A DNA stretch of 64,000 nucleotides from Rubrivivax sp. (GCA_027485165.1 JAIXRN010000097.1:1-64000); one strand, 5' to 3'; shown: positions 50,079-60,235, numbered from the stretch's first letter. The notes: generated by a model from the letters alone, not told the origin. Made by a program: numbers and translations.

Positions 50079-52336
50079 TCAGCGCATCAGCCGGCCCACG
50101 GCACGGGCCGGGCCGCCGGTGTCGAACTGCGCGTCGTGGCCGCTGCGGATCCAAGGCGCCTTGCGCACCATCACGGTCTGTTCCATCCAGGCCTGCAGTT
50201 CTTCAGGGGGTACGGCGCGGCTGATCAAGAAGCCCTGCATCAGCCCGCAGCCCAGGCGGTAAAGCTCGTCCATCTGGCGCAGCGATTCCACACCCTCGGC
50301 CACCACGCGCAGGCTAAGGGAACGCGCCAGCGCGATGATGGCGGTGACGACCGCGCTGCTCTGGTGCGTGATGCCCAGGTCGCGCACGAAGCTGCGATCG
50401 ATCTTCAGTTCGCTGATGGGCAGGGTCGTCAGGTAGGCCAGGCTGGAATAGCCGGTGCCGAAGTCGTCAATCGAGATTTCCACGCCGATCTCGTTCAGCC
50501 GGTGCAGCGCCGGGATGACGTTCTGCAGTTCCTTCATCAGGCTGTTTTCGGTGATCTCCAGCATGATGGACCGGTGCGGCACGTTCACCGCGGTCACGCA
50601 CTGGTGGATGTGCTCGACCAGGTCGCTGCGCTCGAACAGGCGGCTGGGCAGGTTCACGGCAATCGAATCGTCGAAGCCGAAGGCCTCGCGCCAGACCCGG
50701 GCCTGACGCGCGGCTTCACGCAACGCCCATTCCGACAGCGGCACGATCAGCCCGGTTTCTTCCGCCAGCGGAATGAAGTCGCCCGGCGGCACCAGGCTGC
50801 CGCCGCGCTGCCAGCGCATCAGCGCTTCCGCGCCCACCAGCCGGGCTTCGCGCACGTCGACCTTGGGCTGGTAGTGCAGCACCAGTTCGTTGCGTTCGAT
50901 GGCCTTGTGCAGCGCGGTTTCCAGTTCCAGCTTTTCGCGCCCGCGCCCGGCCAGCTGCGGGCTGTAGATGGCCGCGCTGTTCTTGCCCTGGGCCTTGACG
51001 GAATACATGGCCACGTCGGAATTGCGCAGCAGGTCGACAACCGAATTGCCGTCGCGCGGGTAGATGGCCACGCCCACGCTGGCGGTGACGAAGCATTCCT
51101 GGCCGCTGACGAAAATCGGCTCGCGCAGCGATTCCAGCACCCGCTGGGCCACGCGCGCGGCGTCGTCGTCGTCGCCCACCTCGGGCAGCAGGGCAACGAA
51201 TTCGTCACCGCCCAGCCGACCCACGGCTTCCAGGCTGCGGTGCGAACGCAGGCCGGCCGGGTCGAACTGGCCTTCCATGACCTGGTCGCTGTGGCGCACG
51301 CAGGCGCGCAGGCGGCGGCCCACTTCCACCAGCAGTTCGTCGCCTGCGCCGTGGCCCAGGGTGTCGTTGATGATCTTGAAGCGGTCCAGGTCGATGAGCA
51401 GCAGCGCGAACTGGTGCGAATGGCGGCGTGCCTGTTCCAGCGCACGTTCGGCGCGCCAGATCAGCTGCCGGCGGTTGGGCAGGCCGGTCAGCGCGTCGAA
51501 GTTCGCCAGTTCCAGGATCTTGTCTTCGGCCGCGCGGCGGTCGGTCACGTCCTGCAGCACGCCGGTGTAGCCCGCGCCCTGGCCCTGTTCGTTGAACTCG
51601 GGTTCGGCTTCGACATGGATGATGCGCTGGCGCCCGTCCAGCAGCACCATCGGCACGTCGGTGGCCAGCACCGAGCTGTGGCGCAGCGCGGCGTGCAGCT
51701 GGCGCAGCATCAGCCGGCGGTCGTCCACCGGCACCATGCGCAGCAGGGTGCGCAGGCTGCAGCGTTCGTGCGGGCCGAAGTTCAGCACCCGCAACGCTTC
51801 GGTCGACAGCAACAGGCCGCCACGTTCGTTGCGGTCGGGGCGGCGCAGTCGAAGCTGCCCATGCGCGCCAGGTCTTGCGCGCGTGCCAGCTTGCTCTTGC
51901 TGCGTTCCAGTTCGATGCGCGTGCGCGAAGCGCGCAGCATGTACTGCAGCCGGCCGGCCAGCAGGCTCCACTGCGTGGCCTTGACGAAGAAGTCGGTGGC
52001 CCCGGCCTGGTAGGCGCGGGTGATGGACGCGTCGTCGTCCAGGCCCGTGAGCATGAGCACCGGCACGTTTTCCATGCTGGGCATGCGGCGCAGCGCGCGG
52101 CAGGTGGCGAAGCCGTCCAGGCCGGGCATCATGGCGTCGAGCACGATGATGTCGGGCGCATGGTCGCGCAACAGTTCCAGCGCCTTTTCGCCGCTGTCGG
52201 CCTCGATCAGGCGAAAGCCGCGCTCGCGCAGGGCCAGGGCCGTCAGCAGCAGGTTCACCTCGTCGTCGTCGACGAGCAAAACCTCCGGCTGGGTGGGGAA
52301 TCTCTCGTCGATGAGGGCGGTCTGAGGGGCCATCAC
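50079..52336 (-). pseudogene. Frameshifted response regulator: receiver-PAS-GGDEF-EAL
   Basis: Two frames together give one protein of about 752 residues. The first (from ATG 52336) holds a receiver domain (VLLVDDDEVN, phospho-Asp in IIVLDAMMPG, Lys in DFFVKA) and a helix ending ARMGSFD. The second takes over at RRPDRNERGG with a PAS-like segment, GGDEF (VGRLGGDEFVALLP) and EAL (GAEALMRW, VNLPSRLF, LEITEN, DDFGTGYSSL, KIDR, EGVES, QGFL). Restoring one G after position 51846 would rejoin the frames as GSFDWRRPDR. All enzymatic motifs are intact, so the lesion is recent or a sequencing error. Confidence 0.8.
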
Positions 52337-52346
52337 GGGCTCGGAG

Positions 52347-52715
52347 TCAGTCCCGAAGAATAGCCCGAACCGCCTGCAGCGCGCGCTGCCCTTCCGTGAT
52401 CAAACGCTGGATATCGTCGTCCAGACCCTGTGCCTGACCGTCGCGGCGCTGCTGTTCGACCTCGGCACAGCACTGCGCCAGCGCCAGCGCGCCCACGCTG
52501 CCAGCCGACGATTTCAGCAGGTGCGCCAGGTTGGCCACGGCCGTTGCCCGCCCGTGCCCGGCCTCGGCCTGCAGCACCCCCAGCTGCCGGGCCAGCGAAG
52601 CTTCGAAGGTGCGCAGCACGCGGCCCAGCACGTCGTGGCGCCCGTCGGGGTCGAGTTCACGCAAGCGGGCCAGTGCACCTTCGTCCAGGCGCACGGCGGG
52701 TGGGTCGGCCGTCAT
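52347..52715 (-). CDS. Hpt phosphotransfer protein
   Basis: 122-residue four-helix Hpt domain with the phospho-accepting His in LAHLLKSSAGSVGALALAQCC. It starts 182 bases from the divergent histidine kinase gene and ends 10 bases before the receiver-PAS-GGDEF-EAL gene. It probably relays phosphate between a hybrid kinase and that receiver. Confidence 0.88.
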   Translation of the reverse strand: MTADPPAVRLDEGALARLRELDPDGRHDVLGRVLRTFEASLARQLGVLQAEAGHGRATAVANLAHLLKSSAGSVGALALAQCCAEVEQQRRDGQAQGLDDDIQRLITEGQRALQAVRAILRD

Positions 52716-52897
52716 GGCGGTGGCATGTCCTTGTTCTGGGCCGGCGTCCGCAGCCCGGCGGCCTGCCCGGCGCCGCGTCGGCTCAGGATGCGGGCACCCC
52801 TGGCTGGCGTCAAGTCGGGGTCCAACGGGTGGCGGGGCCGGCGAGGGCTGTGGTGAGCCGTGGGCGAGCGAATGAAACCAACTGCTGTTTCGGCGCC

Positions 52898-54535
52898 ATG
52901 GGCTTCGACTTGAGCCGACGGCGGTCGCACTCTGGCGGGCCGGGGCCCGTCCCTACAATCCCGCCCAGCGTGCCCTGCCCTGCCCCCCTTCTCTCGCGCC
53001 CTGCGCGCGCCCCGTCCATCCACAGGTCAGCGCCCGCCTGGCGCGTGGCGCTGACCTGCGCTGGCCTGGCTCTGTCGGCCTGCGCAGACGCGGGCCCGGC
53101 AGCCAGCAGCGGCTGGTTGCTGCTGGGCCTGGCACTGCCCCTGCTAGCCTGGGGCTTTCATGCCCTGGGTCAACTGCGCGCGCAACGCCGCCACGACGCC
53201 GACCTGCGCGCACTGCGCCAGGAACTGCGCCTGCGGCGTGAGATCGACACCGCCTGGGTCTGGCGCAGCGACGCGGCCCACAAGCTTCTGCAGTGGCAGG
53301 CCCCCGGCCAGGCCGATCCGCTGCCCGATGCCGACAGCACCGCGGCCATCGACGCTGCGCTGCAGCCCCAGCTGCGCGCCGGGCGCAGCTTTCTGGCGCT
53401 GCCTTTGCAGCTGCAGGGACAGACCGCCGCCGGGCTGGGCCGGCACTGGCGGGTGTCGGCAAGCGTGTGCGTGGACGATGCCGGCGCCTTCAACGGCTTC
53501 CTGGGCCGGGCCGAAAACGTTGACGCCGAACAGCAGCTGCAGGCCACGGTGGCCAGTCTGGACGCGGCGCTGGGCGCCAGCGGCGGTGCCGTGCTCGCGT
53601 GGGACGAAGGCCAAGGCTATGTCGTGCGCCACGTCGCCCCGGCACCGTTGGCCGCTTGGCCCGGCGTGGCACCTGGCCGGCTGCTGGCAGACTGCATAGC
53701 CCCGCTGCCCGACGCGGTGGCAGCCGCGATCCGGGACATCGGCCGCCAGCCCGCCGGCACGCGGCTGGAAGCGGGGGGCTGGCGGCTGCAGCGCTTCGAC
53801 GCTGCGCCCGACGTGGCGGCCTTGTGGGTGGGCCGTGCGCAGGCTGAAGGCGGGGCGCTGACCGGCGGCAGCGAAGCCGAGCAGTTCAGCATGACGGTGT
53901 CGCACGACCTGCGTGCGCCCATCCGCGTCGTGGAAGGCTTCACGCGCATCGTCAAGGAAGACTACGGCCGGCTGCTGGACCGGGTGGGCAACGACCACCT
54001 GGACCGTGTGCTGGGCGCGGCCACGCGCATGAACCTGATGATCGACGCGCTGCTGACACTGGCACGCCTGTCGACCCAGCCGCTGGCGCGCCAGCCGGTG
54101 AACCTGACGCAGCTGGCGCAATACGTGGTGGAAGACCTGCGCCGCCACGCACCGGAGAGGGTGGCCGATGTCGAGATCGAACCCGGCCTGACGGCCCAGG
54201 GCGACCCTACCCTGCTTCGCCTGGTGCTGGAAAACCTGCTGGGCAATGCCTGGAAGTACACCGGCCGCTGCACGCGTGCGCGCATCGTGCTGCGCGCGGT
54301 GCTCCAGGGCGGGCAGCGCACCTTCGAGGTCGAAGACAACGGCGCCGGTTTCGACATGCGTTCGGCCGAACGCCTGTTCGGCCTGTTCCAGCGCCTGCAC
54401 AGCGCCAACGATTTCCCGGGCCATGGCGTGGGCCTGGCCTCGGTCCGGCGCATCGTGCAGCGCCACGGCGGCAGCATCTGGGCCGAAGCCGAGCCCGGCC
54501 GCGGCGCGGTCTTCTACTTCACGCTGCCAGGCTAG
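52898..54535 (+). CDS. Sensor histidine kinase
   Basis: 545 residues. One membrane helix pair is suggested near residues 50-85 (VALTCAGLALSACAD, GWLLLGLALPLLAWGF). A PAS-like sensory region (about 100-320) is followed by HisKA with the H-box SMTVSHDLRAPIRVVEGF and HATPase_c with ENLLGNAWKYT, DNGAGFD and GHGVGLASV. No receiver domain, so it may signal to the Hpt/receiver pair transcribed divergently. The ATG at 52898 is the first with a sensible N-terminus; a start a few codons further in is possible. Converges on the ANTAR regulator gene. Confidence 0.85.
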   Translation: MGFDLSRRRSHSGGPGPVPTIPPSVPCPAPLLSRPARAPSIHRSAPAWRVALTCAGLALSACADAGPAASSGWLLLGLALPLLAWGFHALGQLRAQRRHDADLRALRQELRLRREIDTAWVWRSDAAHKLLQWQAPGQADPLPDADSTAAIDAALQPQLRAGRSFLALPLQLQGQTAAGLGRHWRVSASVCVDDAGAFNGFLGRAENVDAEQQLQATVASLDAALGASGGAVLAWDEGQGYVVRHVAPAPLAAWPGVAPGRLLADCIAPLPDAVAAAIRDIGRQPAGTRLEAGGWRLQRFDAAPDVAALWVGRAQAEGGALTGGSEAEQFSMTVSHDLRAPIRVVEGFTRIVKEDYGRLLDRVGNDHLDRVLGAATRMNLMIDALLTLARLSTQPLARQPVNLTQLAQYVVEDLRRHAPERVADVEIEPGLTAQGDPTLLRLVLENLLGNAWKYTGRCTRARIVLRAVLQGGQRTFEVEDNGAGFDMRSAERLFGLFQRLHSANDFPGHGVGLASVRRIVQRHGGSIWAEAEPGRGAVFYFTLPG

Positions 54536-54545
54536 CCGGCAAGGC

Positions 54546-55235
54546 CTACAGCGCGCTGCGGGCCAGTTCCTCGACTGCCGCCAGCAGCCTTTCGGCTTGC
54601 GCCGCCGGGCTGTGCGACTGGGCCAGCGCCAGGCGCTGCAATCGGTCCCAGGCTTGATCGCGCGTGAGTGAATGGCGGTGCATCAGCACCCCCACGGCCA
54701 GGGCCACCGGGTCAGCCAGCGGGCTGACGGGTGGTGCGGCTGCCGGCGCCTCCGTGGCTGCAGGCAGGGCCACAGCGGCCGAAGCGGCCGGCGCATCAGT
54801 AGTCGGCAAGGCACCGGCTGGGAAGGCGCGCAGGCGTACGAATGCGGCGTCCACGGCCGGGACGATCTGGCCCACGTCCAGCGGCTTGACCAGGTAGGCC
54901 AACGCACCCAGGGCCTGCACCTGGGCCAAGGTGGCCGGGTCGGAAAAAGCCGACAGGAAGATGAACGGGATGCGGTAGGCGTCGCGCAGCGTGGCGGCGA
55001 CGTCAAAGCCGCTCTTGCCTTCCATGCGGATGTCCAGCAGCGCCAGGTCGGGCCGGTGCTGGCGCGCCAGCAGGATGGCTTCGTCGCCGTTGTCGGCGTC
55101 GATGATGGCGTAGCCGGCCTGGGTCAGCCCGTGGGTGACGGTGGCCAGCACCAGCCGGTCGTCGTCGACCACCAGCACACGCCCCTTGCTGGCGGGGCCG
55201 GCAGTGGGGACGGGCGCTTCGGCGTGCAGGCTCAT
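54546..55235 (-). CDS. Response regulator with ANTAR RNA-binding domain
   Basis: 229 residues. Receiver domain (RVLVVDDDRLVLATV, phospho-Asp in LALLDIRMEGKSG, Lys in AYLVKPLDVG), Ala/Pro linker, then a C-terminal ANTAR helix bundle (VALAVGVLMHRHSLTRDQAWDRLQRLA). ANTAR regulators bind paired hairpins in mRNA leaders to prevent termination. It follows the PAS kinase gene by 91 bases on the same strand, so that kinase is the likely partner. RNA targets are unknown. Confidence 0.88.
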   Translation of the reverse strand: MSLHAEAPVPTAGPASKGRVLVVDDDRLVLATVTHGLTQAGYAIIDADNGDEAILLARQHRPDLALLDIRMEGKSGFDVAATLRDAYRIPFIFLSAFSDPATLAQVQALGALAYLVKPLDVGQIVPAVDAAFVRLRAFPAGALPTTDAPAASAAVALPAATEAPAAAPPVSPLADPVALAVGVLMHRHSLTRDQAWDRLQRLALAQSHSPAAQAERLLAAVEELARSAL

Positions 55236-55326
55236 CCCGGGATTGTGGCGCATCGCCCCTGGCCTGCCGCCACCCCGAACTCGCAGGGCGGCAAGGCCGG
55301 GGGCCGGCCAGCGGCTGGCCCGCCCA

Positions 55327-58300
55327 TCAGGCCGGCAGAACGCTGGCGGGGCTGGCAGGGGCGCCGTCAACCCCGGTTTCAGGCCCGGTATCGACATCGG
55401 CATCGGCATCCCCAGCGAGCGCCTCGGGCTGTGGCAGGCGCACGCTGGGCGGGCGCAGGCGAACCTCGGCCACCACGTCGGGGCCGCGTTGCTCGATCTG
55501 CAGTTCGGCACTGCGGCGCGGCAGCAAGGCCCGCACCAGACCCAGGCCGGAAACGCCGCCCGGCACGGCCGCCAGGCTGAAGCCGTCGGGCAGGCGGCCG
55601 AGATGGGCAATCTGAACCAGAACGTCAGGGCCTTGCGCCAGCAAGGTGCAACGCACGCCGTCGCCCTGGCCGTGCTTGATGGCGTTGGTCAGCAGCTCGT
55701 TCAACACCAGGGCCACCGGGATGGCTTCGGGTTCGGGCAACTGGTGCGGTACGCCCAGCGCGGCAGCCGGCACGGTGATGGTCTGGCCGAAGGTCAGCTG
55801 CACCGACTGCGCAATCGCCCGCACCAGCCCGGCCAGCCCCAGCGGCCCGGTCATGCCCACCTGCAGCCCGTAGACCTGGGCGATGGCCCGCACCTGGCCC
55901 ACGGCCTCGGCCAGCACCAGGGCCAGTTCGGGGTGGCGTGCGGCGTTCTGCTGCAGCAGCCCGGCCACGCCCTGCAGGTTGTTCTTGATGCGGTGGTGGA
56001 CTTCGCGAACCAGCAGTTCGCGCTGGTCGATGGCTGCGCGCAGCCGCGCCTGTTCGGCCATGCGCTGTTCGGTCACGTCGCTGGCCACCAGCAGCAGCTG
56101 CGCGGCCACGTCGCCCGCTGCGGCCAGCGGCGCCACGCGCACGTCCCACACGCGCAGGCCGTCGGCAGCGCCATCCGGGTCGTCGCGCAGTTCGTGCTGG
56201 GCGCGTTCACCACGCGCCGCAGCGGCCTGCAGCCAGCCGCGCAGGGCCTGGGCCTTGCTGCTGTCGGGGCAGGCGTCCAGGCCCGTGCCCAGCACGGCGT
56301 CGAGCGTGCAGCCGAAGAAGCTGGCCGCGGTCTGGTTGACCTGCAGCACGCGATGGCTGCGCGCGTCGAACAGCGCGATGGCCAAGGGTGCAGTCTCAAT
56401 CACGCGCTGCAGTGAAGCCTGCGCCTGCGCGATGCTGACTTCGGCCTGGCGGCGGCGTTCGATGTCCAGCAGCGCAAAGGTCACCTGCCGGCCTGCGCCT
56501 TCGCTGCCAGCCGTCAGCACGGCATTGCCCACGACCCAGAACTCGCGCCCGTCGCGCCCGCGCAGCCGGCATTCGAAGGTCTCGGCGCGGCCTTCCTGCA
56601 GGCGCTGCAGGTGCTGCCCCTGGCGCAGCGGGTGGTCGGGCTCGGGCGTGGCGACGATGCTGATGGGTTCGCCCACAAAGTCGGCCAGTTCGCCCGCAAA
56701 CATGCGGCGCGCCGACCGGTTCATCCATTCGATGCCGGTGTCAGACACCGTGACGATGCCCACGAGCACGGAATTCAGGATCGCGCGGGTGCGCTCGGCC
56801 TGCACGGCCAAGGTTTCGCGTGCGCGGCGGCGTTCATCGACGTCGACGAAGCTGCAGATGAGGCCGGCTTCCAGGTCGTCGGCGTCCACCGGCCGCACCG
56901 ACACCTGCACCCAGTGCAGGCTGCCGTCGCGCCGGCGCAGCAGGCGTTCGCCGCTGAAGCGGCCGCTTTCGCGCAGCGCCTGCGCCACCTGGGCTTCGAA
57001 GGCCACGCAGTCGCGCGCGCTTTCAAACAGCTCGGCCGCGTCCAGCAGCGTCAGCTCGGGCTGCGCGTAGCCGGTCAGGGTGGCCATGGCCTGGTTGGCA
57101 CGTTCGATGCGCGAACCGCGCAGGTAGACGATGCCCACTTCCGACAGGCTGAACATCAGTTCGCGGTCGCGCAGCAACTGTTCCAGTTCGGCCTGCTGGC
57201 TTTTCAGGCGTGAGATGTCGGTCAGCACGGCCACGGCCTCGGCCTCTTCACCCTGACCGGCGCCTTCGGCCCGTCGCACCGACAACGAATACCAGACCAC
57301 ACGGCGGCCAGCGCCGTCGTCACGCTCGACCGGCAATTCGGCTTCGAACGGCTGGCCCGCGGCCAATGCGGCGCCAGCGCGCTGCACCGCTTCCGGTAGC
57401 GCGGCGCCGTAGCCGAAGATCTCGGCCAGTGTGGCCCCGGCTGCAGCCCCGGGCGCGAAGCCCAGCATGCGTTCGAAGCGGCGGTTGCAGCGTGCCAGGA
57501 CCGGGCCGCGCAGATAGGCAATGCCGGCCGTGCTGCCGTCCATGATGGTGGTCAGTTCGCGCAGCAGCTGGTTGTTGCGCTGCAGGGCGCGTTCCTGTTC
57601 GGTGATGTCCAGCGTCACCACCGACGTGGTGCGCCGCCCGCCGGCCAGGGCGCCTGGTTCTACGCGCGTGAGCAACCAGCGCGCGCCCAGCTCGGGGTGA
57701 CGCACGGCGTAGCGCACTTCGGTGCGTTCGCCCTGGCGCAGCGCACGCTGCAGGCGCTCGTATTCCGGCAGCGAATCGGCTTCCACGAGTTCACGCCCGA
57801 TACCCAGCAGGGCGCCGCTGCCGCTGGCACCGCTGTAGCTGCCGCTGCCCGCGCCAGCAGCGCCAGACGGGCCGCCAGCCGACGCCGGGCTTTCTGCCAC
57901 CGGCGCGCGCAGGCTGGGCGCCAGCCAGCCGCGGGCCGGGTCGTAGGTGGCCACGCCGATGCTGGCGGTGTCCATCAGCATGCCCATTTCCAGGCGCGCC
58001 AGGTCGCGTTCTTCCTCGGCACTGCGGTCTTCCACCACCGCCATCACGCGCGGCAAGCCGCCGTCGGCCGCATAGGCCAGCAGCCGCGCGCCCAGCTGCC
58101 GGCGGCGGCCGTCGCCGGCCAGCACGACCACGCGCCGTTCCACCGGGGCCATGCCCACCGCCAGCGACGGGTGAATACGCCCCTGCGCCGCCATTTGCCC
58201 GGGCAGCGGCGCCTGCCGCGGGTCGGCGGGCTGCCAGCCCAGCAAGGCCTGAACCTCGGGGCTGGCTTCGTCCAGCACCTCGGGCACATGGTCCACCAGG

Positions 58301-58803
58301 GCTTCGAAGGCAGCGTTGCTGCGCACCAGCAGGCCGGTGTGGTCGTACAGCAGCATGCCCGTGTGGCTGAGCTCGAACCACAGCCCCAGCTCCGCCTGGG
58401 CGCGCTGTATCTGTTCGCGCGCCGCGACCTCGGGTGTCACGTCCTGCAGCAGCGACAGCCAATGTGCCGGCTGGTCGGGCAATGCCACATTCTGGGTCGC
58501 GATGCTGAACCAGTGTTCGCGCCCGTTCGCGTCCAGCAGGCGCCGGCGCAGCGCCGGCGGCGCCTGGCCCAGCGCGGCCGCGGCCATGCGGTCGTGGCGT
58601 GCCAGGCGGCTGCCGTCGCGGTCTTCGGCCGGCTCCAGGTCCAGCAGGTCGCGGCCCAGCAGCTGCTCACGCGTGTGGCCCATCAGCGCCAGAAAAGCGT
58701 CGTTCACGTCCAGCAGGCCATGGTCAGGGCCTTGCACCAGGGCCGGAAAAGGCGCGCCCCAGACCAGCCGCAGCAGGGCGTCGGCCGAAGGTGGCGAAGA
58801 CAT
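55327..58803 (-). CDS. Multi-PAS HisKA_2-type sensor histidine kinase
   Basis: About 1158 residues from ATG 58803. Roughly six to seven PAS/PAC units in tandem precede the transmitter; recognisable parts include DHGLLDVNDAFLALMGHTREQLLG, GIAYLRGPVLARCNRRFERMLG, GIVYLRGSRIERANQAMATLTGY and SHRVLQVNQTAASFFGC. The kinase part is of the HisKA_2/HWE type: LLVREVHHRIKNNLQGVAGLLQQ, then ELLTNAIKHG. No membrane helix, so it senses cytoplasmic signals. It starts 5 bases after the HDOD gene and is followed by the ANTAR regulator. Confidence 0.88.
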   Translation of the reverse strand: MSSPPSADALLRLVWGAPFPALVQGPDHGLLDVNDAFLALMGHTREQLLGRDLLDLEPAEDRDGSRLARHDRMAAAALGQAPPALRRRLLDANGREHWFSIATQNVALPDQPAHWLSLLQDVTPEVAAREQIQRAQAELGLWFELSHTGMLLYDHTGLLVRSNAAFEALVDHVPEVLDEASPEVQALLGWQPADPRQAPLPGQMAAQGRIHPSLAVGMAPVERRVVVLAGDGRRRQLGARLLAYAADGGLPRVMAVVEDRSAEEERDLARLEMGMLMDTASIGVATYDPARGWLAPSLRAPVAESPASAGGPSGAAGAGSGSYSGASGSGALLGIGRELVEADSLPEYERLQRALRQGERTEVRYAVRHPELGARWLLTRVEPGALAGGRRTTSVVTLDITEQERALQRNNQLLRELTTIMDGSTAGIAYLRGPVLARCNRRFERMLGFAPGAAAGATLAEIFGYGAALPEAVQRAGAALAAGQPFEAELPVERDDGAGRRVVWYSLSVRRAEGAGQGEEAEAVAVLTDISRLKSQQAELEQLLRDRELMFSLSEVGIVYLRGSRIERANQAMATLTGYAQPELTLLDAAELFESARDCVAFEAQVAQALRESGRFSGERLLRRRDGSLHWVQVSVRPVDADDLEAGLICSFVDVDERRRARETLAVQAERTRAILNSVLVGIVTVSDTGIEWMNRSARRMFAGELADFVGEPISIVATPEPDHPLRQGQHLQRLQEGRAETFECRLRGRDGREFWVVGNAVLTAGSEGAGRQVTFALLDIERRRQAEVSIAQAQASLQRVIETAPLAIALFDARSHRVLQVNQTAASFFGCTLDAVLGTGLDACPDSSKAQALRGWLQAAAARGERAQHELRDDPDGAADGLRVWDVRVAPLAAAGDVAAQLLLVASDVTEQRMAEQARLRAAIDQRELLVREVHHRIKNNLQGVAGLLQQNAARHPELALVLAEAVGQVRAIAQVYGLQVGMTGPLGLAGLVRAIAQSVQLTFGQTITVPAAALGVPHQLPEPEAIPVALVLNELLTNAIKHGQGDGVRCTLLAQGPDVLVQIAHLGRLPDGFSLAAVPGGVSGLGLVRALLPRRSAELQIEQRGPDVVAEVRLRPPSVRLPQPEALAGDADADVDTGPETGVDGAPASPASVLPA

Positions 58804-58808
58804 CGCCT

Positions 58809-60095
58809 TCAGTCCAGCGTGCGCGCGCTGCCAAGCGCGGCCAGCAGCGCGCGGTTGACTTCGGCTGGCGCCAGGAACAGCTGCTCGGCGCATTCGCGGA
58901 TGTCGAACACCGATTCGGCTTCCATCGCCCGCACCAGGTCCAGGTACGGGCCATGCGGGCCGCCTTCACCACGCAGGGCCTGTTGCACGCGTTCGGGCAC
59001 CGGCACGTTGGCCAGCAGGCTGTCGAAGGGCTGTTGCAGCAGCCGGTCCAGCAGCGAAAACACGCCGCAGATGAACATCTCGCCCGACAGGTCGCGGTCG
59101 CCCTGCGGCCGCACCAGTTCTTCCATGATCAGCCCGCGGCGCACCGCGGCATGCATCACCGGCCGCGCCTTCGGGTCCTTGCTGGCCGACGCCAGCAGCA
59201 GCACCAGCCAGCGCTTCAGCCGCCCGTAGCCCAGCAGCATCAGCGCATGGCCGAAGCTGTTGATTTCGATCGACATCCCGAAGGCCGGCGAATTCAGGTA
59301 GCGCATCAAGCGGAAGGCCAGGGTCGGGTCGCGCTTGAGCGTGGCTTCCAGGCGCGCCACCGGCCATTCGGCGTCGACACCCTGGATCAGTTCCATCACA
59401 ACGGTGATGTCCGCGGCCACGGCGTTGCGGCTGTTTGGCGCCGGCGCGGGGTCGTCGTGCGGCCAGCCCAGCACAGCCACGGCGCCGCGTTCGAAGGCCA
59501 GCTGGGCATCGGCCGTGCTGCGGATGCCGGCATACACCGGCGTCACCGGCCGGCCACCGCCAGGCTGCGGCACCTGCGCGCGCCTGTCGTCGCCCAGTTC
59601 CAGCACGGCGTGGGAAAAACAGGCCAGTACCTCAGGGGCCAAGGGCGCCAGCGGACGCCCCTTGATGAGCAGCACCACGCCCTGGGCCTGCAAGCGCTGC
59701 AGCACGGGCAGCTGCGCGGCGTCTGCGGCCATGAAGGCGGGCACTTCAAGCATGCGTTCGGCCCCGGGGCCGGCCTGCATCACAGCCTGCAGCAGGGCTT
59801 CGCCGGCGATGTTCAGGCACAGCGGGGCCTTGGGCGCTGCACCTGCACGCGCCGACCCCGCTGCCGCCGGCTTGCCGCCTTCCAGCGTGCGCAGGCTCAA
59901 CCGCAGCTCAGGGCCGCCGGCGGCGCCCGCCGCGGGCCAGACTTCGTCCAGCGCCTGCAGCAGGGCCAGGGCGTCGGGTTGGGCATCAGGGCGTTCGGGA
60001 AACACCGTCAGCCGCGTCGAGACGACGGCGCGCTGGCGGTCGATCATCGGGCTGTAGCCCAGGGCCACCTGGCCCAGCACGGGATGGTCTTGCAT
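58809..60095 (-). CDS. HDOD-domain signalling protein (YuxH-like, degenerate EAL)
   Basis: 428 residues. The N-terminal ~220 residues resemble a degenerate EAL domain (VALGYSPMIDRQRAVVSTRLTVFP) without EAL catalytic residues. The C-terminal HDOD domain (about 225-400, SFGHALMLLGYGRLKRWLVLLLA) lacks the HD metal-binding pair. HDOD proteins act as adaptors in motility, quorum or c-di-GMP pathways. 140 bases separate it from flgL; together with the two genes downstream it makes a regulatory run. Confidence 0.85.
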   Translation of the reverse strand: MQDHPVLGQVALGYSPMIDRQRAVVSTRLTVFPERPDAQPDALALLQALDEVWPAAGAAGGPELRLSLRTLEGGKPAAAGSARAGAAPKAPLCLNIAGEALLQAVMQAGPGAERMLEVPAFMAADAAQLPVLQRLQAQGVVLLIKGRPLAPLAPEVLACFSHAVLELGDDRRAQVPQPGGGRPVTPVYAGIRSTADAQLAFERGAVAVLGWPHDDPAPAPNSRNAVAADITVVMELIQGVDAEWPVARLEATLKRDPTLAFRLMRYLNSPAFGMSIEINSFGHALMLLGYGRLKRWLVLLLASASKDPKARPVMHAAVRRGLIMEELVRPQGDRDLSGEMFICGVFSLLDRLLQQPFDSLLANVPVPERVQQALRGEGGPHGPYLDLVRAMEAESVFDIRECAEQLFLAPAEVNRALLAALGSARTLD

Positions 60096-60235
60096 AGGCC
60101 GCTCGTCTGCCGTTGTTCTGGCGTTCGTCTACCGCTCGCAGCGCCGGCGGATGTTGCCGCAGCGCCACGTCGGGGGCCAGGTCCAGCAGCCGCTGGTGGG
60201 CCGCCGTGGGCGCCGCCAGCGCGGCAGACCAGCCG

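Noticed and set aside
48180-52013. 1277-residue plus-strand open frame
   Set aside because: Antisense to the diguanylate cyclase and the receiver-EAL gene, whose motifs are convincing.
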